The notes beneath the pieces were generated by a model. The model was given only the letters and a program-made list of their open reading frames with translations, had not been told where the DNA came from and did no database searches. Positions 9,341 to 16,588 of a DNA stretch of 64,000 nt are shown here, piece after piece; position 1 is the stretch's first letter, and each line of letters starts with the position of its first letter. This DNA comes from Solibacillus sp. FSL K6-1523 (lineage in GTDB: Bacteria; Bacillota; Bacilli; Bacillales_A; Planococcaceae), in the NCBI RefSeq assembly GCF_038005225.1, contig NZ_JBBOSU010000001.1, forward strand, positions 3,336,001 to 3,400,000, written 5' to 3'. A program made the position numbers and the translations under genes.

Positions 9341-9429
9341 TATGTTTTTTACATAATATTCTTTATTTTCCACCAATTAGATCGCGCGGTCTATAACGGA
9401 ATCGTGATGATATGAACCTTTCTTAAAAA

Positions 9430-9445
9430 ACTGGTATAGTCCAGT
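9430..9445. promoter_or_regulatory. NagR/DasR-type operator (dre-like), second site
   Basis: ACTGGTATAGTCCAGT is a near-perfect palindrome and agrees at 14 of 16 positions with the DasR-type consensus ACTGGTCTAGACCAGT. It lies about 95 bp upstream of the promoter site, so looping or an auxiliary operator is possible. T runs on both sides also make a weak terminator for the acetyltransferase gene conceivable. Confidence 0.65.
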
Positions 9446-9471
9446 AAAAAAATCAAAAAATTTTAGTACAT

Positions 9472-10647
9472 TCAAAAATATTCGTAAAATGTAGGTGCCT
9501 GGGACGGAATCGCTTTTTCCCAAAGCCGAATAACTTCCTCTGTACAAGAAACATTTGTTAAATATACTAAACGTTCCATCGTAATATACCCAACTAATAA
9601 TGCAGACAAATGATTAATTGTTAGCTCCAATATATGCGCCTTCCGCACATTTTCTTCACTCACTTTCGAAATTTTTCCACATTTATTTATTTCAAAAAGT
9701 GCTTCATTCCATTCACAAAACGGATCAGTAATTTGCACATATAAATTTGCTTCAAGCGCTCGCCAATTGTATTGCTGCAAAAATTTCTCTACATCGACAA
9801 TTCGAACCATGACATCACGCGTCAGTTCACGTTTATATTGAGGTTCTTGGAATAGGAAGCCCATCTGTTCCTCGACAGAAGTAACACCACATATTTTTTC
9901 TACACTTGCTGCATGAGCGGTCATAAAACGCCATAAAGCCTTATGTGCACAATAATTTTTTACAATAAAGTCTTGCACTTCAAATGTTAAATTACTGATT
10001 ATATAGCGAACATAGCCGATTACTTCTTGCTGTTCATAAACAACGGCAAAATGACTTGTTGGTTGGCGTCGTTCAATTCGTTTCCACCACGCTGCATCAC
10101 GCAACATCGCACCATTTTTCTTCGCGCATATTGCATTATGAAATTGTTGTACATCGTTAAAAAGCTGTTCATCATTTACTGAAAAACTAAAACGTTTGAC
10201 GACATCTAGCTGTTTGCCAAAGTCCGGAAATGCGGTGCGTGGAACTGTATAGTGCACTTTATCAACAAAAAGTTCCCAGCCAAAATAACGATAGAAAGAA
10301 ACTGAAAATGGTGCTAACACTGAAACTAGTTGCCCTTGCCTGCGCATACTTTCTAATGCTTTTATCATTAATTGTTTCATTACGCCTTTATTCCGATGCT
10401 CCGGATACGTTGCAACAAAGCCAATTCCCCCCATCGGTATATTTACACCGTGGACAGTCATATTTAACGGCAGCACTAATAATTGACCGATTATTTCGTT
10501 TTGTTCATATGCACCGAGCGTTGTACTATTTGCTACCCAATAGTGAAAATCCGCTTTTTTGTCGCCCTCATAAACACTTGGAAAACTATAATCACGTAAA
10601 CGATAAATTTGTTCATAATCAGAAGGTGGTACTTTTTTGATTTCCAA
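9472..10647 (-). CDS. Eis-like GNAT acetyltransferase
   Basis: 391-residue multidomain acetyltransferase of the Eis type. The N-terminal GNAT domain has the acetyl-CoA loop VATYPEHRNKG (78-88) and the family segment FYRYFGW (118-124) that carries the catalytic Tyr equivalent. A second degenerate GNAT domain and a C-terminal sterol-carrier-like domain follow, ending in a C-terminal Phe whose carboxylate serves as base in characterised Eis enzymes. It starts with TTG, with AGGTG about 10 nt upstream. It sits 33 nt after ptsI inside the amino-sugar cluster, which could mean an amino-sugar or aminoglycoside-like acceptor; the acceptor is unknown. Confidence 0.82.
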   Translation of the reverse strand: MEIKKVPPSDYEQIYRLRDYSFPSVYEGDKKADFHYWVANSTTLGAYEQNEIIGQLLVLPLNMTVHGVNIPMGGIGFVATYPEHRNKGVMKQLMIKALESMRRQGQLVSVLAPFSVSFYRYFGWELFVDKVHYTVPRTAFPDFGKQLDVVKRFSFSVNDEQLFNDVQQFHNAICAKKNGAMLRDAAWWKRIERRQPTSHFAVVYEQQEVIGYVRYIISNLTFEVQDFIVKNYCAHKALWRFMTAHAASVEKICGVTSVEEQMGFLFQEPQYKRELTRDVMVRIVDVEKFLQQYNWRALEANLYVQITDPFCEWNEALFEINKCGKISKVSEENVRKAHILELTINHLSALLVGYITMERLVYLTNVSCTEEVIRLWEKAIPSQAPTFYEYF

Positions 10648-10680
10648 AACATTTCATCACCTTTCTTTCATATCAATTCG

Positions 10681-12390
10681 TTATTTTAATATATTTTTAA
10701 CTACCCGCTCGACTTGCTGTGCAGTGGACAATTGTAGTAAATTTTGGATATGCGGAACGAGCTGCTCTTTACTTAAAGTTACAAGCTGACTACGGACACT
10801 TAAAATCGATGACGCGCTCATTGAAAATTCGTCTAAACCTAGTGCGAGTAATATTGGCACTGCAATGGAATCTCCTGCCATCTCACCGCACATCCCTACC
10901 CACTTCCCTTCTGCATGCCCCGCATCAATAATCATTTTTACTAAACGTAAAATGGCAGGATGATAAGGCTGATATAAGTACGATACATTTTCATTCATGC
11001 GATCAACAGCCAATGTGTATTGAATTAAATCATTTGTACCAATAGATAAAAAATCGGCTTCTTTTGCAAATAAATCCGCAATCATTGCCGCTGATGGAAT
11101 TTCAATCATTAAACCAATTTCAATTTCTTCTGACACAGGAATATTCTCCCCTAGCAGCTTCTCTTTTTCCTCTTCTAAAATCACCTTGGCCATACGAAAC
11201 TCTTCCAATGTAGCTATCATCGGAAACATAATTTTTAAATTGCCATAAACACTTGCACGTAGCAATGCTCGTAATTGAATACGGAATAGTTCTTGACGAT
11301 CCAAACAAAGACGAATGGCACGATAGCCTAAAAAAGGATTCATCTCTTCTGGTAATTTTAAATAGGGTAAGTTTTTATCCCCACCAATATCAAGTGTACG
11401 AACAACGACCGGCTTGCCATTTAGTGCTTCAAGAACTTCTTTATACGATGTAAATTGCTCATCCTCACTTGGTAAATCTAGTCGGTCCATATATAGGAAT
11501 TCTGTTCTAAAAAGACCTATCCCCTCACCACCAACAGCTAAGACTGATGCGACATCTTGCGGCTTCCCAATATTTCCTGCAAGCTCGACAACATGCCCAT
11601 CTTTTGAAACACTTTTTAATTGACTATATTTTTCTAACTGTTGCTTAGATTGCTTGAGTTCATCTTCTAACTGTTTATATTGTGCAATATACTCATTCGT
11701 TGGATTAATAAAAATCTCACCCGTGGAACCATCCATAATTAACCCTTCACCATGCTGTATATCCAATGTCGCACTTTTCGCTCCAACAATCGCTGGGATG
11801 TCCATTGCTCTTGCCAAAATCGCTGTATGCGATGTTTTTCCCCCGACATTTGTGATAAATCCCTTTACATAAGTCGAATCCAATTGCGTTGTCATAGAAG
11901 GTGTTAAATCATTTGCTACAATAATGACATCTTCGTTAATGCGACTATAATCTGGTAGCTCCACACCTAAAAGTTGGGCCATTACTCGCTTTGAAACATC
12001 GCGAATATCCGCGGCACGTTCTTTCATATAATCATTGTCCATGTCTTCAAACATTTGAAGGAAAAATTGCGTCGTTTCATCTAAAGCTTGTTCCGCATTC
12101 ATACCACTTTTAATCTTTTCTGCCACTCCATTAAATAGTTCGGGATCTTGTAAAACAAGTAGATGTGCCCCAAAAATTGCTCCTTTGTCTTCCCCATATT
12201 TTTGCGTAGCAGCCGTTTGAATATGTTCAATTTCAATTTTTGTATGATTGATTGCTTCGTTTAATCGCATAATTTCTGCATCAGTATTTTGAAATGTTTT
12301 TTTAGAATAGGACAAATCAGGCTCTACTAAACAATAAGCCTTTGCAATGGCAGCACCGTTTGACACAGGAATCCCTTTTAATGCTAACAT
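10681..12390 (-). CDS. ptsI: PTS enzyme I (phosphoenolpyruvate-protein phosphotransferase)
   Basis: General PTS enzyme that autophosphorylates from PEP and passes phosphate to HPr. 569 residues. The phospho-His lies in [14 protein letters not shown] (about residue 190; most relatives have GGRTSHSAI). PEP-binding residues are visible in [11 protein letters not shown] and the C-terminal catalytic Cys in CGEMAGD. Its ATG overlaps the ptsH stop codon (ATGTTAG), giving tight coupling. Being located in the amino-sugar cluster rather than next to ptsG is unusual for Bacillus but known for the Lysinibacillus sphaericus group. Confidence 0.96.
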   Translation of the reverse strand: MLALKGIPVSNGAAIAKAYCLVEPDLSYSKKTFQNTDAEIMRLNEAINHTKIEIEHIQTAATQKYGEDKGAIFGAHLLVLQDPELFNGVAEKIKSGMNAEQALDETTQFFLQMFEDMDNDYMKERAADIRDVSKRVMAQLLGVELPDYSRINEDVIIVANDLTPSMTTQLDSTYVKGFITNVGGKTSHTAILARAMDIPAIVGAKSATLDIQHGEGLIMDGSTGEIFINPTNEYIAQYKQLEDELKQSKQQLEKYSQLKSVSKDGHVVELAGNIGKPQDVASVLAVGGEGIGLFRTEFLYMDRLDLPSEDEQFTSYKEVLEALNGKPVVVRTLDIGGDKNLPYLKLPEEMNPFLGYRAIRLCLDRQELFRIQLRALLRASVYGNLKIMFPMIATLEEFRMAKVILEEEKEKLLGENIPVSEEIEIGLMIEIPSAAMIADLFAKEADFLSIGTNDLIQYTLAVDRMNENVSYLYQPYHPAILRLVKMIIDAGHAEGKWVGMCGEMAGDSIAVPILLALGLDEFSMSASSILSVRSQLVTLSKEQLVPHIQNLLQLSTAQQVERVVKNILK

Positions 12391-12653
12391 TCCTCTCCAA
12401 TTCCTTTCGTAGCAATCACATCTCCAATCGCCTGTAATGCCTCCGCTTCATCGCTTCCTTGTGCAGAAATAACAACCGTACCACCTGAAGGAACCCCTTG
12501 TGCCATAACACCCATAATCGACTTTAAGTTGGCTCCTTTTTCTTTAAAATGTAATGTAATATCCGCCAAAAATGGTGTAGCTGCTGATACAAGCAATGCA
12601 GCAGGGCGCGCATGAAGTCCTTCAGGTGCAGTAATTTTAAACGTTTTTTCCAT
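12384..12653 (-). CDS. ptsH: phosphocarrier protein HPr
   Basis: 89-residue HPr. The phospho-acceptor His is in EGLHARPA (about residue 15), and the regulatory Ser in NLKSIMGVM (about residue 46) is kept, so HPr kinase phosphorylation and CcpA co-repression are possible. The start at 12653 has GGGGGA 7 nt upstream. The gene overlaps ptsI and follows nagR by 55 nt, in which a TGATGT/ACATCA inverted pair lies. Confidence 0.95.
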   Translation of the reverse strand: MEKTFKITAPEGLHARPAALLVSAATPFLADITLHFKEKGANLKSIMGVMAQGVPSGGTVVISAQGSDEAEALQAIGDVIATKGIGEEC

Positions 12654-12708
12654 AATCGATTCCCCCATTTATCTAATTTGATTTTGATGTGCATTTTTTG
12701 ACATCAAT

Positions 12709-13440
12709 TCATCTTTTAATCTCACTTATAAATTTATAGCTATCTGCACGGTACGTACTTTCTACTACTTCAAACGGAAAGCCGTCACTCAAATAACTAA
12801 TCCGCTTAATATTTAACACAGTGGAAGTTGGACTTATTTTTAAATGTTTACTTTCATCTTTTGTCACGAGGGAAGCTTCTATTTGCTGTACGGCATTGCC
12901 AATTTTTTGTTGGAATTTCCCTTCAATTAGCGCATATAGTGAGCCCGATATTTTTTGTTCATTTAAATCAGGCATGAGCCTTACAGGTATATAGGCGTGC
13001 TCGATACCCATTGGTTTATTATCGGCACTTCGAATACGTACAATGTAAAACACCTCGACTCCCGGCTCTAAAAATAAATCATTCGCTATATCAATCGACG
13101 GAATTATTTTTTCAAATCGCAATACTTTACTGCTTGGTGTCATCCCCCGCGCGATCATATCTTCTGAAAAACTCCGCAGCCCTGTCATTGGTTGCTCTAG
13201 TTTTGGGTTCGCTACATATGTTCCTCGCCCTTTTTCGCGATAAAGTAGACCACTATTTACTAAGTTCGTAATGGCTTGTCTAACTGTCATTCGGCTTACA
13301 TCAAATTGCACTGAAAGCTCTCGTTCAGAAGGAATATTTTCTCCAACTTTATAAAACTTTGAATAAATGCTTTGCTTTAAAATTTCTTCTATTTGACCGT
13401 AAATTGGGATTCTAGCGTTTTTATCTATCTTTGTATGCAT
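12709..13440 (-). CDS. nagR: GntR/HutC-family repressor of amino-sugar genes (NagR/YvoA type)
   Basis: N-terminal winged helix (IYGQIEEILKQSI, ENIPSERELSVQFDVSRMTV, YREKGRGTYVA; about residues 10-75) and a C-terminal UTRA effector domain (about 95-240). NagR/DasR proteins bind GlcN6P or GlcNAc6P and release GGTCTATACC-type operators; such operators occur at 9325-9339, 9430-9445 and 14671-14690. The gene follows nagA by 18 nt. Two consecutive ATG codons precede the frame; the second (13440) is 8 nt from GAGAGG and is used here, the first (13443) is also possible. Confidence 0.9.
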   Translation of the reverse strand: MHTKIDKNARIPIYGQIEEILKQSIYSKFYKVGENIPSERELSVQFDVSRMTVRQAITNLVNSGLLYREKGRGTYVANPKLEQPMTGLRSFSEDMIARGMTPSSKVLRFEKIIPSIDIANDLFLEPGVEVFYIVRIRSADNKPMGIEHAYIPVRLMPDLNEQKISGSLYALIEGKFQQKIGNAVQQIEASLVTKDESKHLKISPTSTVLNIKRISYLSDGFPFEVVESTYRADSYKFISEIKR

Positions 13441-13458
13441 CATTAACACCTCTCAATT

Positions 13459-14616
13459 TCAGGTTTTTTCATAAACAACTTGTCCTTGGCGAATTGTTTT
13501 ATGCACGCTTAATTCACGATCGATTATTACGAAATCCGCATCATAGCTAACAGCGATACGCCCTTTTTTTGTAACACCCAATTGCTGTGCCGCATTGTAC
13601 GAGGTCATCGCAACAATATCCTCTAAACTACACCCCGTAACCGCTTTCATGTTTTTCACAGCTTGCTCCATCGTCAATATACTCCCTGCGAGTGCACCAT
13701 CTTCTAACCGCGCCTCGTTTTTCGTCACATAAGCGATTTGACCACCTAAATCATATTCACCATCAGGCAATCCCTTTGCCCTCATCGCATCTGTTATTAA
13801 AATGATTTGCTTAGCCCCTTTCACTTTATAAACTAAGTTTACAGCTTTTGGGTGACTATGAATAAAATCAACAATTAACTCAACGAATACGTTATCATCT
13901 TGCAAAGCTGCACCTACTACCCCTGGCTCGCGATGATGGAATGGGCGCATTTGATTAAATAAATGGGTTGCTTGTGTTACACCTGCTTCAACAGCTGTTT
14001 GCACTTCATCCATCGTTGCATCCGTATGTCCCATAGAAGCAATAATGTTAAGGTTGCGCAGCTTCTTTACAAACGCCAATCCATTTTCTAATTCTGGCGC
14101 AACGGTCATAATTTTTATGAAGCCACCACTTAACTCATGCCAGCGCTCAAGTAATGATATGGAGGGTGATTGCATAAACTCGACTGGCTGTGCACCAGCG
14201 CGCTTAACCGATAAAAAGGGACCTTCAACGTGAATACCTAAAAGCCCTGCACCTTCAAAATGGTCTTCATAGTTTTTCACATTGATTAAAGCAGCCTCAA
14301 TATTTTCCGTTGATTGGGTCATCGTCGTTGCTAAAAAACTTGTTACACCCTCTTTTACTAAATGTTTCGCTATTCCTTCCAATGCTTGCTGTGAACTATC
14401 CATCGTATCAAAACCATTCGCTCCGTGAATGTGAATATCGATAAAACCAGGAAGTAAAAATAATGCTTGTTGCTGACAATCAATCGTCCGTGTCGCTACT
14501 TTTTTTAAAAGTGGACCCATTTCAGTAATTTTTCCATTTTCGATAAAGAGGTCGCATAATTCTTGTCTTTCATCACTATTGACGATCGTAATGTTCTTAA
14601 TGAGCAATGTTTCCAT
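13459..14616 (-). CDS. nagA: N-acetylglucosamine-6-phosphate deacetylase NagA
   Basis: Removes acetate from GlcNAc 6-phosphate to give GlcN 6-phosphate for NagB. Amidohydrolase-fold markers: GFIDIHIHGANGFD near residue 58, the metal Glu in HVEGPFLS, substrate residues in HLFNQMRPFHHREPG and the catalytic Asp in ITDAMRAKGLPDG. The 385-residue form starting at 14616 is chosen for the strong site AGGAGG 7 nt upstream. It is the first gene of the nagA-nagR-ptsH-ptsI-acetyltransferase run. Confidence 0.95.
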   Translation of the reverse strand: METLLIKNITIVNSDERQELCDLFIENGKITEMGPLLKKVATRTIDCQQQALFLLPGFIDIHIHGANGFDTMDSSQQALEGIAKHLVKEGVTSFLATTMTQSTENIEAALINVKNYEDHFEGAGLLGIHVEGPFLSVKRAGAQPVEFMQSPSISLLERWHELSGGFIKIMTVAPELENGLAFVKKLRNLNIIASMGHTDATMDEVQTAVEAGVTQATHLFNQMRPFHHREPGVVGAALQDDNVFVELIVDFIHSHPKAVNLVYKVKGAKQIILITDAMRAKGLPDGEYDLGGQIAYVTKNEARLEDGALAGSILTMEQAVKNMKAVTGCSLEDIVAMTSYNAAQQLGVTKKGRIAVSYDADFVIIDRELSVHKTIRQGQVVYEKT

Positions 14617-14668
14617 CAATGTTCCTCCTTCTATATTGTTCACTATGATATATGCCACTCGTTACAAC

Positions 14669-14696
14669 TCGGTATAGTTGTCTATACCAATTATAC
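14669..14696 (-). promoter_or_regulatory. nagA promoter with NagR-type operator
   Basis: A perfect inverted repeat GGTATAG-N4-CTATACC (14671-14688) contains ATTGGTATAGACAACT on the minus strand, close to dre operators. It begins directly after a TATAAT -10 hexamer (14690-14695 complement); the -35 is weak. Binding there would block transcription start, consistent with autoregulation of nagA-nagR. Confidence 0.72.
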
Positions 14697-15102
14697 ACGA
14701 TAATTATTTAAATTTAAAATGTTTTTCGTATTTTCTGAATATTATAGTTAGAAATCTGTTTCTTCTACCTTTAAAATAAGATACATATCGATGAGATTAC
14801 AGTGAAAAATCGACATTTTATGGCTCATTACTCCTATATTCTAATTTATAGGTATTAAATTCAAATTGTTGAATAAAATTAAAGTATATGAATTTTCGGT
14901 AAAAATATTAACAAATCGGTTTCAATTATGGAAATATACTTAATTTTTCGCTATAATGTTTGTGTCAGAACAATCATTCTGACCAAACTTTTAGAAAAGG
15001 GGCTGTCTAAGGCAATCAATTAAGTCCTCAGTGCACTCCGCACAAATATTTGTCGTCCGCTAGTCTTATGCCATGAGAATTAAGATCGAAGGAGTGGTTT
15101 TT
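14697..15102. other. intergenic region between nagA and ytzE
   Basis: About 400 bp, very AT-rich, without a credible gene. It holds the ytzE promoter region (TATAAT at 14952-14957, poor -35), a palindrome at 14964-14983 and a roughly 120-nt transcribed leader with GTGCACTCCGCAC and GGCA/TGCC self-complementary patches whose significance is unclear. Confidence 0.5.
14964..14983. promoter_or_regulatory. 7-bp palindrome at the ytzE start site
   Basis: GTCAGAA-N6-TTCTGAC is a perfect inverted repeat starting 7 nt after the TATAAT at 14952-14957, that is over the expected transcription start. It could be an operator or a short 5' hairpin. Confidence 0.45.
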
Positions 15103-15324
15103 TTGAAACCAACTACTGACAGAATGCTTAATCGTATTAAAGACGTGTATATGTTTATCTTAAATAAAGGTGAAGTGACTACACAGGATTTGGTCGAAGA
15201 GTTTAACATCACTCCTCGCACCATTCAAAGGGATTTGAATGTGTTAGCCTTCAATGACTTGGTTGTAAGCCCAAGTCGAGGTAAATGGACAACGACGAAG
15301 AAAAAAGTGAAAATGACATCTTAG
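15103..15324 (+). CDS. ytzE: small DeoR-type HTH protein YtzE
   Basis: 73-residue winged-helix DNA-binding protein consisting only of a DeoR-like HTH: MLNRIKDVYMFILNKGEVTT, then LVEEFNITPRTIQRDLN, with the basic tail GKWTTTKKKVKMTS. There is no effector domain, as in B. subtilis YtzE, which it closely resembles as I recall it. The start is TTG at 15103, with AAGGAG 8 nt upstream; the ATG at 15073 has no ribosome site. It is next to ytzG/ytgP/ytfP as in Bacillus. Target genes are unknown. Confidence 0.85.
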   Translation: MKPTTDRMLNRIKDVYMFILNKGEVTTQDLVEEFNITPRTIQRDLNVLAFNDLVVSPSRGKWTTTKKKVKMTS

Positions 15325-15351
15325 AATAGTAATAGCGGCTGATTCTTATTA

Positions 15352-15594
15352 AACTTGATTCAGCTGAATTCCCCTACTCCTATAAGTAGGGAATGAATGT
15401 TTAATAGACAATTCTACTTCAGTGGGGGCTCAAACCCCGCTGAATCAAGTTAAGCCCCGGCTGATGTCACAGATTTTTAAGGGAAAAAGGAAGCCAGCCT
15501 AAAAACGTCACATCGTGTGACAACGGCTAACTGACCCACGTCCTGTGGGCCCTCGAAAAAATCTGGACTAAAATTAGCCGAGGCGTAATTGATG
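15352..15594 (+). repeat. dispersed structured repeat, copy B
   Basis: Begins 27 nt after the ytzE stop. The outer stem AACTTGATTCAGC (15352-15364) pairs perfectly with GCTGAATCAAGTT (15439-15451); inside are the hairpin CCCTACT-N6-AGTAGGG (15372-15391) and a GGGG/CCCC pair. From 15452 on it matches copy A (8445-8588 complement), including the hairpins GTCACA-TCG-TGTGAC and CCCAC-GTCCT-GTGGG. Compared with copy A the stem changed C:G to A:T with pairing kept, while the AGCA loop was expanded to about 75 nt. Orientation follows the upstream gene in both copies. Confidence 0.85.
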
Positions 15595-15749
15595 TGAAAA
15601 GGCATGAATTTGCCTCAAACATATGATAAGGTGTCGATCAGCTTCACAATGTAATTCCTGCATTCATGGATTGGTTAAACACTTTATGGATGGAGTTAAA
15701 TCGGGTATGGCATTAGCTATGCCCTCGTTCCTCAAATTTTTGGGAAACT
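15595..15749. other. intergenic remainder after repeat copy B
   Basis: Short open stretches exist in two frames but none has a ribosome site with a suitable start; possibly decayed coding sequence. No feature can be defended here. Confidence 0.3.
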
Positions 15750-15784
15750 AAAAGAGAATGCCTTTCGTCGGGGCATTCTCTTTT
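15750..15784. terminator. bidirectional terminator between ytzE and ytzG
   Basis: Perfect 13-bp stem AAAAGAGAATGCC / GGCATTCTCTTTT with a 9-nt loop; A and T ends serve both strands. It ends 18 bp from the ytzG stop codon. Confidence 0.9.
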
Positions 15785-15802
15785 ATCGCGCCTCTAAATT
15801 TT

Positions 15803-16519
15803 TTAGGCGTTATGTTTTATTAATGCCGATAACTCTTCTTCCGTTAATTCACGGTAATCCCCTAGTTCAAGCTCTGCATCTAATTGCAACGGCCCCATCG
15901 ATATACGTTTTAAATACGTTACCTTTTTCCCTACCGCTTCAAACATGCGCTTCACCTGATGAAACTTTCCTTCTTGAATCATCAATTCAATTTCCGACTC
16001 GGCTCCAGATGATAAAATGACTAACTCTCCTGGTTTTGTTTCATAGCCATCATCGAGCATCACACCGTTTGCAAATGCTTCAATATCTGCTTCTGTAACG
16101 ACGCCATCAATTTTTGCATAATACCATTTTGGCACATGTTTTTTAGGTGATAGTAAATTATGCGCGAGATTGCCATCATTCGTAATTAATAGCAAGCCTT
16201 CTGTATCTTTATCCAAACGTCCTACTGGAAACGGCTGAAAATGCTGTACATATGGATCTAATAAATCAATAACCGTTTGATCATAACGGTCCTCTGTCGC
16301 AGAAATAACGCCCGGTGGTTTATGCATCATAATATAAATAAATTCTACATACTCTACACGCTCTCCGAAAACAGCGACATTTTGCTTAACGGGATCGACA
16401 TGCATCGCTGAATCCTTTACAACTTCCCCTTCAACTGTAACTGCCTTTTGTTTCAATAAAACTTTTACTTCTTTGCGCGAACCATAGCCCATATTAGCTA
16501 ATAATTTATCTAAACGCAT
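15803..16519 (-). CDS. ytzG: rRNA pseudouridine synthase, RsuA family (YtzG)
   Basis: Isomerises uridine to pseudouridine in rRNA. An N-terminal S4 RNA-binding domain (MRLDKLLANMGYGSRKEV) is followed by the catalytic domain with PVGRLDKDTEGLLLITNDG, where the first Asp after RL is the nucleophile, and the C-terminal GKFHQVKRMFEAVGKKV. 238 residues from the ATG at 16519, which has AAGGAGG 8 nt upstream. RsuA of E. coli targets U516 of 16S rRNA; the same target is likely but not shown. Confidence 0.93.
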   Translation of the reverse strand: MRLDKLLANMGYGSRKEVKVLLKQKAVTVEGEVVKDSAMHVDPVKQNVAVFGERVEYVEFIYIMMHKPPGVISATEDRYDQTVIDLLDPYVQHFQPFPVGRLDKDTEGLLLITNDGNLAHNLLSPKKHVPKWYYAKIDGVVTEADIEAFANGVMLDDGYETKPGELVILSSGAESEIELMIQEGKFHQVKRMFEAVGKKVTYLKRISMGPLQLDAELELGDYRELTEEELSALIKHNA

Positions 16520-16539
16520 GATTTTTGCCTCCTTATTTT

Positions 16540-16583
16540 CAAATAAAACACACCCCATCACAACGAATGGAATGTGTTCGTTC
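16540..16583 (-). terminator. possible attenuating hairpin between ytgP and ytzG
   Basis: Minus-strand ACACATTCC and GGGGTGTGT can pair with G.U pairs and are followed by TTTTATTT, shortly after the ytgP stop and before the ytzG ribosome site. Weak stem, tentative. Confidence 0.4.
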
Positions 16584-16588
16584 ATCTT

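Noticed and set aside
10230-10640. 136-codon open frame opposite the Eis-like gene
   Set aside because: No ribosome site, antisense to a well-supported gene, low-complexity composition.
15600-15745. Short open frames after repeat copy B (for example a peptide starting near 15673)
   Set aside because: No ribosome site, no conserved start, stops in all frames nearby; at most a relic.
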